NCBI GenBank assembly: GCA_958295895.1 | Contig: CATQHI010000006.1 | Coordinates: forward strand, 140,735 to 204,734 | From: Saprospiraceae bacterium | GTDB lineage: Bacteria > Bacteroidota > Bacteroidia > Chitinophagales > Saprospiraceae | Length of the DNA stretch: 64,000 nt | Direction: 5' to 3' | Part shown: positions 45,953 to 54,450 of the stretch, in pieces | How the letters are laid out: the number at the start of each line of letters is the position of its first letter | How positions within the stretch are numbered: the first letter of the stretch is position 1 | Program-made: the position numbers and the translations under genes | Notes under the pieces: model-generated | What the model was told of the DNA's origin: nothing | The model's input: only the letters and a program-made list of their open reading frames with translations | The model's database searches: none

Positions 45953-46853
45953 AAATTATTTATTTGAGTAGAACATCATCAAACGCGATCTACAGGCTCA
46001 AATTAACATAAAAACATGATTCGCGTTTTTTACCTGCGCAGAACATGCGGGTTCACGCATTGCGTGTATTCCCGCCCTGGGTGCGCAATTATTGCATGTA
46101 ACCAACAAGATCCTACTGGTTACACGCAACTCGCCAGCGATTTTTTCCACACTGCGCTTTTGCCCCGGTTGACGTGAAGCTACCGTATGCTGTTGGTTAC
46201 ACGCAACTCGATCAAAAGCAGGACCCCGTAGCACGTTTGCTACAGCTGACGTAAAACTACCATATTTTGAGGGTTATGCGCAACTTCTCAGGTTCTGCCT
46301 TGCCGCGGATCGGTTGTACTTGCTCAACTCGCGCCGCGTAAAATACCATCCCACTTAACCAAAATTACTCGCGCTAAGGCAGGTGCCCTTGAGGCACTTG
46401 CGCCCAACATTACGGCACACACACTGCGCATACAAGCCTTTAGACACACTGCGGATAGCCTACCAAAGATAGCGCATACCCGTCAGTTGATGCCCTACTT
46501 ACCCTCTTTGAGGTTGAAACACTATCGCCCTAACTGTTGCACCTCCTACTGCTGATCTAGCCGAAAAGCCACTAATCAGGCCTCTGGTCTACCCCACCTG
46601 CAACACTACTACTGTATGGTCGGAGCACGGGTAATGAACCGCCAGTCATAAAAGCGGATGCTCCCTTGTTGGGTCCGCAGAGGCAAGGGAATCGCTCAAT
46701 TTGCCCGGCACCTGCGCTCCGCCGCCCGGGTAGTTAACCTCACAGAGAACATCCGCTTTCAGAACGCCTACCTACTACCCACCCTCTCTAGATACCCCGT
46801 ATGGATGATAGCGCTTACATTGGGTACTAACAAGAACGAAAAAATCAACACCG
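45953..46853. other. Gene-free region upstream of the AT-rich cassette
   Basis: About 900 bases with no convincing gene. Starting next to the metallopeptidase gene it contains an AT-rich stretch, probably that gene's promoter region (a TTAATTTG box on the minus strand near 46000, one mismatch from consensus). Then come a hairpin near 46048-46076 (GCGGG with CCCGC, and CACGCA with TGCGTG), an 8-bp inverted repeat TGTAACCA/TGGTTACA at 46097-46124, a 77-bp tandem repeat at 46118-46286, and a diverged copy of the dispersed GC-rich motif at 46705-46727. The interval is a likely boundary of the transferred DNA. Confidence 0.55.
46118..46286 (+). repeat. 77-bp degenerate tandem repeat
   Basis: GGTTACACGCAACTCG at 46118, the same at 46195 and GGTTATGCGCAACTT at 46272 are spaced exactly 77 bases. 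A second conserved block within the unit (GACGTGAAGCTACCGTAT at 46171, GACGTAAAACTACCATAT at 46248) has the same spacing. The DNA between the blocks has diverged, which suggests selection on, or conversion of, the two blocks. Confidence 0.75.
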
Positions 46854-47501
46854 ATGAGACACCTTCTTTTCTGCTGCCTCCTGCTCTGCACCGCCATAGC
46901 CTGCAACACCACCAAACCCACCGCCGCCACGGACGATGGTTGGGTCTCCCTCTTCGACGGCAAGAGCCTGGACGGATGGAAAGCCAGCGAGAACCCCGCC
47001 ACCTTCTCCGTAGAAGATGGCAGCATTGTGGTGCACGGACCCCGGGCCCACCTCTTTTACGAAGGCCCGGTGATGGACCACGACTTTAAAGATTTCGAGT
47101 TCAAAGCCCAGGTGATGACGACCCCGGGCTCCAACTCGGGCATCTTCATCCACACCGCCTACCAGGAAGAGGGCTGGCCGGCAAAGGGGTACGAGGTGCA
47201 GGTGAATAACTCTCAGTCGGACTGGCGGCGCACCGGCAGCGTGTATTCTTTCGATGATGTACGGGAAGTGTACGTGCCGGACAACGAGTGGTACACCCAG
47301 CACATCATCGTGCGGGGCAATACGGTCACGGTGATGCTCAACGATCGAACCGTCGTGGAATACGTGGAGCCCGAAACTATGGAACGGCCAGCCGGCGAGG
47401 ATGGCAGAATGCTCTCCAGCGGCACGTTTGCCCTGCAGGGACACGATCCGGATAGTAAAGTCTACTTTAAGGATATTATGGTCAAACCCCTGAGTAGGTG
47501 A
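46854..47501 (+). CDS. DUF1080 lipoprotein (3-keto-disaccharide hydrolase domain)
   Basis: A 215-residue lipoprotein with signal and lipobox CLLLCTAIAC (Cys17). Residues about 28-213 form a concanavalin-like beta sandwich of the DUF1080 family: WVSLFDGKSLDGWKASENPATFSVEDGSIVV at the start, FKDFEFKAQVMTTPGSNSGIFIHTAY in the middle, and GTFALQGHDPDSKVYFKDIMVKPL at the end. Family members hydrolyse 3-keto sugars or bind glycans at the cell surface. It is next to a cupin gene and GH51 on the same strand, in a polysaccharide-use region. It is full length with a normal end. Confidence 0.9.
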   Translation: MRHLLFCCLLLCTAIACNTTKPTAATDDGWVSLFDGKSLDGWKASENPATFSVEDGSIVVHGPRAHLFYEGPVMDHDFKDFEFKAQVMTTPGSNSGIFIHTAYQEEGWPAKGYEVQVNNSQSDWRRTGSVYSFDDVREVYVPDNEWYTQHIIVRGNTVTVMLNDRTVVEYVEPETMERPAGEDGRMLSSGTFALQGHDPDSKVYFKDIMVKPLSR

Positions 47502-47514
47502 CAGATAGTGGAGT

Positions 47515-47725
47515 GCGGTCCCTGACCGCGGCAGTACCGCGTCAGCAGGAGAATGCTTAGATTAGGGGTAGGGGCCCCCTAATCTAAGCCTGATGTAAGC
47601 CCTCCGGCAGCGACGTCCGAAGTACTCTGCGCGTGCGAGTGTAGTGTGCGGCAAAGCCGCTTAATTATGAACCACAGATATACACGGATATATACAGATT
47701 ACGGTCACCTAGCGGTGCCCGGCTG
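47515..47725 (+). repeat. Composite intergenic repeat, longest copy
   Basis: Modules in order: GGCAGTACCGCGTCAGCAG; a hairpin of TTAGATTAGGGG against CCCCTAATCTAA; CCTCCGGCAGCGACGTCCGA; a GCGGCAAAGCCGC hairpin (47648-47660); an ACCACAGATATACACGGAT block; and TACGGTCACCTAGCGGTGCC. The first modules recur at 54285-54390 and the later ones at 59970-60112. No protein is encoded. It fills the gap between the DUF1080 and cupin genes. Confidence 0.75.
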
Positions 47726-47742
47726 ACACAACACATCAAGCT

Positions 47743-48372
47743 ATGCATAAGCTCCTCCTGCTGCTAGCTGCAGCCCTTTCCCTCCACCTCCCCGCCCAGA
47801 CCCCCACCTTCCCCCGCGGCGACCTGGCCCCCAACGTCCACCACACCGGTGATGTCTGGCTCTACTCCGTCAGCCGCGCCGACAGCACCTTCGATTACAA
47901 CGTTACCCAGGCCACCTCCGCTCCGGGCTCCCGGCTCGACTGGCACCTGCACCCCGACGGGCAGCAACTACTCATCACCGACGGCGTAGGCTACTACCAG
48001 GAACGGGGCGGTCCGCTACGGCTGATGCGTAAGGGCGATGTCATCAAAAGCGCCCCGGGGGTGGAGCACTGGCATGCCGCTACGCCCGACAGTGGGGTAG
48101 TGTACCTGGCGATCTACGGCGGGGAGGGCACTGAGTGGTTGGAACCGGTAAGTGAGGAGGCCTACTTAGGGGGGCCGGCAGACGAGGGCGCACGGGGTGC
48201 TACCGAAGACGGTCCGCTGCTAATCGAGGAGCAGGGCAGCTTCACCGTTGGCGGTACCGTCAGGACCAGGCCCGGGAGGCGCGGTGGTGGCGCGATGCCC
48301 GTCTGGCTCACTTCAGCGCGGTACCAGGGCGCGCCATACCAGAAGGTGTGCCCCGGCCGGCCCGGGACCTGA
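47743..48372 (+). CDS. Secreted cupin with a chimeric C-terminal tail
   Basis: Residues 1-18 are a signal peptide (MHKLLLLLAAALSLHLPAQ). Residues about 35-130 form a complete cupin barrel: RLDWHLHPDGQQLLITDGVGYYQERGG has the first metal-binding His pair, and GVEHWHAATPDSGVVYLAIYGG the second. After WLEPVSEEAYLGG a normal member should end. Instead the chain continues DGPLLIEEQGSFTVGGTVRT, which resembles the N-terminal segment of certain secreted alpha/beta hydrolases. It then enters sequence whose neighbouring frame reads EARWWRDARLAHFSAVPGRA, close to the C-terminal WWRDAC--YF segment of GH67 alpha-glucuronidases and continuing past the stop. So the tail looks like leftovers of two other genes joined by deletions. 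The cupin part may still fold; its activity is unknown. Confidence 0.7.
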   Translation: MHKLLLLLAAALSLHLPAQTPTFPRGDLAPNVHHTGDVWLYSVSRADSTFDYNVTQATSAPGSRLDWHLHPDGQQLLITDGVGYYQERGGPLRLMRKGDVIKSAPGVEHWHAATPDSGVVYLAIYGGEGTEWLEPVSEEAYLGGPADEGARGATEDGPLLIEEQGSFTVGGTVRTRPGRRGGGAMPVWLTSARYQGAPYQKVCPGRPGT

Positions 48373-48438
48373 AGTATTACCGGGAGCTGGATTATCCGTA
48401 TGCACCGGGAATTCGTCCGCGGTGGTGATTTCCAAACG

Positions 48439-48459
48439 TTGCACCTGCGTCCGCGCCCC
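48439..48459 (-). repeat. Dispersed GC-rich motif before the GH51 gene
   Basis: On the minus strand GGGCGCGGACGCAGGTGCAA, one mismatch from consensus. It ends 27 bases before the GH51 start codon, a promoter-like position. Confidence 0.55.
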
Positions 48460-48486
48460 TAACCTATACTATTTAAAGTCGTAATC

Positions 48487-50040
48487 ATGCTGATCAAACT
48501 TCTACTTTGGTGTCTATTCCTGACCGTTGCAACCGGTATGTCGGCCCAGGTCGTCACCGTAAGCGTAGCGACCGATGAGGAAGCCCCTACCATCAGCCGC
48601 CACATTTACGGCCACTTCGCCGAGCATCTCGGGCGGTGTATCTACGGCGGCTTTTACGTGGGAGAGGACAGCGACATCCCCAACGACGACGGAGTCCGCC
48701 TGGACGTGGTCGCAGCGCTGCGGGAACTACAGATACCTAACCTGCGCTGGCCGGGCGGCTGCTTCGCCGACACCTACCACTGGAAGGACGGTATCGGACC
48801 GAAGGAGGACCGGCCCTCCATCCTGAACGTATGGTGGGGCAACGTGAAGGAGGACAACAGCTTCGGTACCCACGATTTTCTGAACATGTGCGAGCTGTTG
48901 GATACGGAACCCTACCTCTCCGCCAACGTCGGCAGTGGCACGCCCCAGGAACTGGCCGACTGGATCAAGTACACCACCCACCCGGCCGGAACCAGCCCGA
49001 TGCCGGACCTACGGGCGGAAAACGGCCGCGCGGAACCCTGGGATGTTAAGTTCTGGGGCATCGGCAACGAGGCCTGGGGCTGCGGTGGGAACATGCGCCC
49101 GGAATACTACGCCGACGTCTACCGTCGCTTTGCCACCTTCACCACTGACTGGGGTAACTCCGGTGAGCTGGTCCGCATCGCCTCGGGCGCCAGCAGCGTG
49201 GACTACAACTGGACGGAGGTGCTGATGAAAAATATCCCAAAAAACCTGATCGAGGCCATTGCGCTCCACCACTACTCGGTGCTGGACTGGAATGCCAAGG
49301 GACCGGCAACCGGCTTTACGGACGATCAGTACTTCGGCACGCTGCGGGAGGCCCTGAAGATGGAGGAACTGATCCAGAAGCACGTAGCCATCATGGACCA
49401 GTACGATCCGGAGCAACGGGTGGACCTGTTCGTCGACGAGTGGGGCGGTTGGTACGACGTTGAGCCGGGTACAAATGGTGGCTTCCTGTACCAGCAGAAT
49501 ACCATCCGTGACGCCATGCTAGCCGGGGTCACGCTGAATATATTCAACAACCACGCCGACCGGGTCAAAATGGCCAACATCGCTCAGGCGGTCAACGTGC
49601 TCCAGGCCGTGATCCTGACCGACGAGGAGAAGTTGCTCCTGACCCCAACCTACCACGTCTTCCGCATGTACACTCTCCACCACGATGCGCAACTGTTGCC
49701 GGTGTCCTTCGAGTCGCCGCGCTACGTGCACGGGGGCGAGTCCCTGCCGGCTATTTCGATTTCCGCCTCGCGGGATAGCGCGGGGGCCGTGCATTTTTCG
49801 CTGGTCAATATCGATAGCGAGCGTAGCCACGAACTCGCTCTGGACGTAGCTGCGTTGGGCCTCACTACCGTTAACGGGGAGATTCTCACCGGCGATGCCC
49901 TGGATGCCCATAATACCTTCGGGGAGCCCGCGCGGGTGGTGCCGATAGATTTTGACGGGGCGGTAATTCAGGACGGGCAGTTGCGGTTGACGATCCCACC
50001 GCATGCTTTGATCGTGCTAGAGGGTAGCCGTGGCGACTGA
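48487..50040 (+). CDS. GH51 alpha-L-arabinofuranosidase
   Basis: A 517-residue secreted enzyme (signal MLIKLLLWCLFLTVATGMSAQ) that releases L-arabinose from arabinan and arabinoxylan side chains. It begins TISRHIYGHFAEHLGRCIYGG, the hallmark of GH51. The acid/base Glu is in FWGIGNEAWGCGGNM and the nucleophile Glu in VDLFVDEWGGWYDVE, both in the (beta/alpha)8 barrel. The C-terminal beta domain (about 390-517) ends PPHALIVLEGSRGD as usual. Length and ends are normal. It is convergent with the molybdenum-oxidoreductase operon and lies opposite the pentonate pathway genes, which could process the arabinose it frees. Confidence 0.94.
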   Translation: MLIKLLLWCLFLTVATGMSAQVVTVSVATDEEAPTISRHIYGHFAEHLGRCIYGGFYVGEDSDIPNDDGVRLDVVAALRELQIPNLRWPGGCFADTYHWKDGIGPKEDRPSILNVWWGNVKEDNSFGTHDFLNMCELLDTEPYLSANVGSGTPQELADWIKYTTHPAGTSPMPDLRAENGRAEPWDVKFWGIGNEAWGCGGNMRPEYYADVYRRFATFTTDWGNSGELVRIASGASSVDYNWTEVLMKNIPKNLIEAIALHHYSVLDWNAKGPATGFTDDQYFGTLREALKMEELIQKHVAIMDQYDPEQRVDLFVDEWGGWYDVEPGTNGGFLYQQNTIRDAMLAGVTLNIFNNHADRVKMANIAQAVNVLQAVILTDEEKLLLTPTYHVFRMYTLHHDAQLLPVSFESPRYVHGGESLPAISISASRDSAGAVHFSLVNIDSERSHELALDVAALGLTTVNGEILTGDALDAHNTFGEPARVVPIDFDGAVIQDGQLRLTIPPHALIVLEGSRGD

Positions 50041-50246
50041 CTTATCTTCCCCGGCCGGCATGGCATCACGCAGGAGGAGGTGAACCACTATTTAGGTCCC
50101 GAGCTAGTATAACATCAACCGGCCGGTGGTATCGGAGTCCGAGCTTATTTAGTTTGATCTAGCGGACCAAACTTGGAGGTAAAGCTGTCCTTTGAAGAGG
50201 TCCTTCTCACCGCTTACCGGCAAACAGGTAGTTGCGGTGAACTTCC

Positions 50247-50265
50247 GCACCTGCGGCCCCGCCCC
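50247..50265 (-). repeat. Dispersed GC-rich motif at the end of the molybdenum subunit gene
   Basis: On the minus strand GGGCGGGGCCGCAGGTGCGG, matching the consensus through the core. It starts one base after the stop of the molybdopterin subunit gene. Confidence 0.55.
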
Positions 50266-52440
50266 TTATCTAGACTGCAGCACCCCTGCCTCCACCTCCG
50301 TAGTCAGCACCCGCTCCGGCGTCACCGGTAGCTCCCGAAAGCGCTTGCCCGTAGCATTGAATAGTGCATTAGCGATAGAGGCCGCCACGCTCGTGATGCC
50401 CAGCTCCCCGATGCCCTTGATACCCATGGCGTTGGCGATCTTATCCTCCTCCGGTAGAAAGATCACATCGATCTCGGCCAGATCGAGATTGACCGGCACG
50501 TGGTAGTCAGCGAAGGAGCGGGTGATGAAGTTGCCGAAATTGGGCTCCACCTTGGTCTGCTCGGCGATAACCATGCCCGCGCCCATGGTGAGGCCGCCGA
50601 TGATTTGTCCGTAAGCCGTTTTAGGGTTGAGGATCTTGCCGGCCGCGCCGACGTTAAGCATGCGCTTGATGCGGTACATGCCGGTGTCCTTGTCCACCCA
50701 TACCTCGGCAAAGTTGGCCCCGAAGGAGTAGATGGAATAGTCCTGCGCCTCCTCCGAGCGACTGGCCGTCCCCTCCGCGGCAAAGGTGGCCAGCTCGTTG
50801 TCGAGTAGCAGCGTCTCTACGCTCACGTCCTGCCCCTCCTTACCGGCCCGCTGCCTGAGCTCGTCCAGCAAGTTCTGGCAGGCTACGCGCACGCCGTTGG
50901 AGAAGGAGGCCGCGCCCCAGGACCCACCCGAGCCGGGGGAGTCCGGAAACTTGGTATCACCCAGCTCTACGGTGATGCGCTCGACGGGAATGCCCAGGTA
51001 CTCGGCCGCCGTCTGCGCCAGGATGGTGTAGGTGCCCGTACCGATGTCCGTAGCTCCGGTCTGCACCTTCGCGTATACCTCACCACCGTCGAGGCTTAGT
51101 TCCACCCGGGCAGAACTCTCCTGGTAGGGGGAAGCTCGCGATGCACCGCTCACGCCGTAGCCCACCAGCCAGTTGCCCTCCCGCCGGCTGCCGGGCCGCA
51201 GGGGACGGTCCGCCCAGCCGAACTGCTCCGCCCCGATGCGCAGGCACTCCACGAAGGGGCGGGAGGAAAAGGGCTTCCCGTTGCTGGGGTCGACCTGGGT
51301 GTCATTCTTGATGCGCAGGTCGATGGGGTCGAGTTGCAGCTTCCAGGCCAGCTCGTCGAGGGCCGACTCCAGGGCAAAGCTCCCCGTGGCCTCCCCCGGT
51401 GCCCGCATGGCGAAGGGCGTCTGCAGGTTGAGCGGCATGAGCCGGTGGGTGATCTGATTGTTGGGCGTGGCGTAGAGCATCTTGGATACCGTGCCGCACT
51501 GCTCCTGGTACTGCTCGTAGGTAGAGGTGTGGGAAAGGGTATCGTGGCCGAGGGCCGTCAGGGTACCGTCTTTTTTTGCTCCGAGGCGCATCCGTTGTTC
51601 GTTGCGCTGCCGCAGCCCGGTGTTCGTAAACATCTGGGTACGGGTCACGGTCACCTGCACCGGCCGGCCGATCATTTTTGCCGCCATAATGGCCATGATC
51701 ACGTGGCGCTCGGTATTCAGTTTGGAGCCAAAGCCACCCCCCACGAAGGGAGCCCGAACACGGATGTCGCTTTCCGGAATCTGAAAGGTCTTCGCCAGTG
51801 TTTTGACCGAGTTTTCCACCATCTGCTGGCTGGCGTAGGCATCGATCTTACCGTTTTCGTAGGTCGCAATCACGGCGTGCAACTCCATCGGGTGGTGGTG
51901 CTCGATGGGGGTGATGTAGGTGAGGTCCAGCTGCTCGTCGGCCTCGGCCAGACCCGCTGCGAGGTCGCCGCGGGAGTAGTCGGACCGCTCGCTCGGTTTG
52001 TAGGCACTATCCCTGGCCCCCTCAAAACCTACGTTTGGCTCCTCCGCCGCGTAGTCCACCTTCACCAGGCGGCAGGCATACTGGGCCTGCTCCAGGGTCT
52101 CGGCTACTACCAGTCCGACGTACTCGCCGTAGTAGTGCACCTCGGGGCCCTGCAGCGCGGGCATGGGGGTATCGGTAGCGATGGCGGGCATCTCTTCATC
52201 GTAGCCGCCTAGTTGTTCCGCGTTCTGGTAGGTGATCACCTCGAGCACACCGGGCTGGCGCAGGGCTTCCGCGGTGTCGATGGCCGTGATGCGGCCCCGG
52301 GCGATGGTGCTGTTGATCCCCTGACCATACACCTTATTCTCCACCGGAAACTCGGAGGCGTACTTCGCCATACCCGTCACCTTCAGCGGGCCCTCGACCC
52401 GGCTGATGGCATCTCCCGTACCTGCTATAAGCTTTTTCAT
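50266..52440 (-). CDS. Molybdopterin-binding subunit of aldehyde/xanthine-type oxidoreductase
   Basis: A 724-residue large subunit of the xanthine dehydrogenase family, similar in layout to E. coli PaoC/YagR. It starts RVEGPLKVTGMAKYASEFP, the a/b hammerhead domain. Molybdenum-cofactor loops follow, including FVGGGFGSKL, FAMRAPGEATGSFALESALDEL and SPGSGGSWGAASFSNG. The catalytic Glu lies near the end in MGIKGIGELGITSVAASIANAL. It oxidises aldehydes (or another carbonyl or heterocycle) and passes electrons to the FAD and 2Fe-2S subunits encoded just upstream. Because the small subunit has a Tat signal, the complex is probably periplasmic. It is last in the three-gene operon. Confidence 0.92.
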   Translation of the reverse strand: MKKLIAGTGDAISRVEGPLKVTGMAKYASEFPVENKVYGQGINSTIARGRITAIDTAEALRQPGVLEVITYQNAEQLGGYDEEMPAIATDTPMPALQGPEVHYYGEYVGLVVAETLEQAQYACRLVKVDYAAEEPNVGFEGARDSAYKPSERSDYSRGDLAAGLAEADEQLDLTYITPIEHHHPMELHAVIATYENGKIDAYASQQMVENSVKTLAKTFQIPESDIRVRAPFVGGGFGSKLNTERHVIMAIMAAKMIGRPVQVTVTRTQMFTNTGLRQRNEQRMRLGAKKDGTLTALGHDTLSHTSTYEQYQEQCGTVSKMLYATPNNQITHRLMPLNLQTPFAMRAPGEATGSFALESALDELAWKLQLDPIDLRIKNDTQVDPSNGKPFSSRPFVECLRIGAEQFGWADRPLRPGSRREGNWLVGYGVSGASRASPYQESSARVELSLDGGEVYAKVQTGATDIGTGTYTILAQTAAEYLGIPVERITVELGDTKFPDSPGSGGSWGAASFSNGVRVACQNLLDELRQRAGKEGQDVSVETLLLDNELATFAAEGTASRSEEAQDYSIYSFGANFAEVWVDKDTGMYRIKRMLNVGAAGKILNPKTAYGQIIGGLTMGAGMVIAEQTKVEPNFGNFITRSFADYHVPVNLDLAEIDVIFLPEEDKIANAMGIKGIGELGITSVAASIANALFNATGKRFRELPVTPERVLTTEVEAGVLQSR

Positions 52441-52451
52441 TCTTAGGTCTT

Positions 52452-53441
52452 TTAGTTGCGTGCGTAGGCTTGCACCAGCGCCCGCGCCACCGCTTTTTCT
52501 CCCATCGGGAGCTTGTATTCATTATGTTCCAGCGGACGAGCTTCCCGCATGGCGATCACACCGGCTTCGGCGAAGTTTTCCTCACTGGGCGCTTTGCCGG
52601 TCAGGAAAGCTTCTGCCTCTGTAAGCCGCCAGGGTTTGTGCGCCACGCCACCCATCGCAAGCCCCACCTGACTGATCGTACCGTTATCCAGTTGCAATCC
52701 CGCCGCCACCGACACCAGGGCGTAGGCATAGCTCGACCGCTCGCGGATCTTCAGGTAGTAATAGTGGGCGGGGAACGCAGGTGCGGGCAAGGTGAGCGCG
52801 GTGATGAGCTCGCCGGGTTGCAGGGTATTGTCCCGCTCGGGTTCATCCCCCGGCAGGCGGTAGAAGTCAGAGATGGGTAGGGTGCGGGCCGTTCCATCCA
52901 GTCCCTGCACGGTGACACTCGCGCCCAGGGCGGTGAGGGCCACGGCCATATCCCCGGGGTAGGTCGCCACGCAGGCTTCCGACCAGCCAAATACGGCGTG
53001 GTTGTCGTTCATACCATTGAGTGCTCCACAGCCACTGCCCGGTGCCCGCTTATTACATGGCATAGAGGTCTCGTAGAAGTAGGGACAGCGGGTGCGCTGT
53101 AGCAGGTTACCGCCGTTGGTGGCCATATTTCGGATCTGGGCCGTGGCGGCGGCCAGCATCGTCATGGACAGCAGCGGATAGTTGGTTCTGATTTCGGGGT
53201 AATTGGCCGTAGCAGAGTTGCTCAGCATGGCCCCGATGGTGAAGCCGCCGTCGGCATTACGGGTCACCTGTTGGTGGGGCAGGTCGGCCACCTCGATGAG
53301 CATGGTGGGGCGCTCTACGTCCTCCTTCATCAGGTCGAGCAGGTTGGTGCCGCCGCCGAGGTACTTAGCTCCGGCCTCGGCCGCTGCGGCGGTGAGGGCT
53401 TCGCGCTGGTCGCGGGGATACCGGTAGGTGAATGGTCTCAT
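52452..53441 (-). CDS. FAD-binding subunit of the molybdenum oxidoreductase
   Basis: A 329-residue medium subunit, like PaoB/YagS. FAD-binding loops are AKYLGGGTNLLDLMKEDVERP near residue 30 and ATNGGNLLQRTRCPYFYETSMPCN near 110. The Cys-containing segment around residue 125-140 (CPYF, PCNK, GSGCGALNG) matches the extra 4Fe-4S cluster that sets the PaoB type apart from simple CoxM-like subunits. The C-terminal domain ends RALVQAYARN. It overlaps the 2Fe-2S gene by 4 bp and is 11 bp before the large subunit gene. A copy of the dispersed GC-rich motif (52766-52784) is inside the coding sequence. Confidence 0.92.
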   Translation of the reverse strand: MRPFTYRYPRDQREALTAAAAEAGAKYLGGGTNLLDLMKEDVERPTMLIEVADLPHQQVTRNADGGFTIGAMLSNSATANYPEIRTNYPLLSMTMLAAATAQIRNMATNGGNLLQRTRCPYFYETSMPCNKRAPGSGCGALNGMNDNHAVFGWSEACVATYPGDMAVALTALGASVTVQGLDGTARTLPISDFYRLPGDEPERDNTLQPGELITALTLPAPAFPAHYYYLKIRERSSYAYALVSVAAGLQLDNGTISQVGLAMGGVAHKPWRLTEAEAFLTGKAPSEENFAEAGVIAMREARPLEHNEYKLPMGEKAVARALVQAYARN

Positions 53442-54235
53442 GACTTGGCTTGCTTCATTTGTGCGGCGGTGGCGAAGGTCCAGGGAGTGGCGGGTTCCTC
53501 TCCGGTATGGACCTCCTGGATGGCCCGCACGATATTATTGTAGGCGCCGCAGCGACAGATGTTACCTGACATACGCTCGCGGATCTCCTCTTCCGAGAGC
53601 TGCAGATCGGTCTCTACGGTCCGGAACTCCTCAGTGACGTAGCTCGCCTCCCCCTTCTTGGCTTCTTCGAGTAGCGCGACCGAGGAGCAGACCTGCCCCG
53701 GCGTGCAGTATCCACACTGATAACCATCCTGCTTGACGAAGGCCGCCTGCACGGGGTGCAGCTCACCGCCCTCGGCCAGTCCCTCCACCGTGGTGATCCG
53801 TTTATCCCGGCAGCTCGCGGCCAGCATCAGGCAGGACAGTTGCCGCCTACCATTTACGATCACGGTGCAGGCACCGCACTGTCCCTGGTTGCAGCCCTTT
53901 TTAGTGCCGGTCAGGTTAAGGTGCTCGCGCAGCGCGTCGAGTAGGGTAGTGCGGCTATCGAGGGTAAGGGGGTATTCAGCACCATTCACTTGTAGGCGCA
54001 CCTCGAGCTCGTTCAGGAAGGCCTCGCGGTTCACCGGTAGGGTCGTGGCCTCAGCCTGTGCCCCTCGCTTAGCGAATAGGGGCGTGGCGAGCACACTCAG
54101 TCCGGCGGCGGAAAGTGTGGTCAGGAAGCGGCGGCGGGACTCGCCGGTGAGGCCGAGCTGGGTGAGGACGTTCTCCTCGTCTTCGGTGAGGGGGGGTGCG
54201 TGTCCTGCACTCGTCCATTCTGTACTTGGCTTCAT
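53438..54235 (-). CDS. Tat-exported 2Fe-2S subunit of the molybdenum oxidoreductase
   Basis: A 265-residue small subunit, like PaoA/YagT. The N-terminus has a twin-arginine signal (ESRRRFLTTLSAAGLSVLATPLFA), so the folded complex should be exported to the periplasm. The first cluster is bound by CNQGQCGACTVIVNG and a following Cys (RQLSCLML). The second is bound by QCGYCTPGQVCSS and GNICRCGAYNNIVRAI. The lead before the Tat motif (about 30 residues, LTEDEENVLTQLGLTG) is longer than in E. coli. First gene of the operon; the composite repeat lies between it and the upstream dehydrogenase gene, so the operon may have its own promoter. Confidence 0.93.
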   Translation of the reverse strand: MKPSTEWTSAGHAPPLTEDEENVLTQLGLTGESRRRFLTTLSAAGLSVLATPLFAKRGAQAEATTLPVNREAFLNELEVRLQVNGAEYPLTLDSRTTLLDALREHLNLTGTKKGCNQGQCGACTVIVNGRRQLSCLMLAASCRDKRITTVEGLAEGGELHPVQAAFVKQDGYQCGYCTPGQVCSSVALLEEAKKGEASYVTEEFRTVETDLQLSEEEIRERMSGNICRCGAYNNIVRAIQEVHTGEEPATPWTFATAAQMKQAKS

Positions 54236-54284
54236 TGATCTAGATTAGTATAACCATAAGGAGGTTACTTCTCTTTTGGTTCGC

Positions 54285-54390
54285 AGCAGTACCGCGTCAG
54301 CAGGGGGATGCGTGATTAGGGGGAGGGGCCCCTAATCTAAGCCTGGTGTAAGCCCTCCGGCAGCGCTGTCCGAAGCACTTTGATCACAGA
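54285..54390 (-). repeat. Composite intergenic repeat, short copy
   Basis: Shares with 47515 the blocks GCAGTACCGCGTCAGCAGG, the GATTAGGGG/CCCCTAATC hairpin, GTAAGCCCTCCGGCAGCG and GTCCGAAG. The later GCGGCAAAGCCGC and ACCTAGCGGT modules are absent. It occupies the gap between the 2Fe-2S subunit and the semialdehyde dehydrogenase. Confidence 0.75.
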
Positions 54391-54450
54391 TTTGGAGCGC
54401 CTAGGGGCGCTACCCCGCTAATTTACTTCATAAAGAGTCATACCAGCTAT

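Noticed and set aside
46097..46286. Possible integron attC sites in the repeat region
   Set aside because: The GTTAC blocks do not fit the GTTRRRY core, and the symmetry expected of an attC stem-loop is missing.
51334..52212. A 292-codon frame antisense to the molybdopterin subunit gene
   Set aside because: It mirrors a strongly conserved gene and has low-complexity composition.
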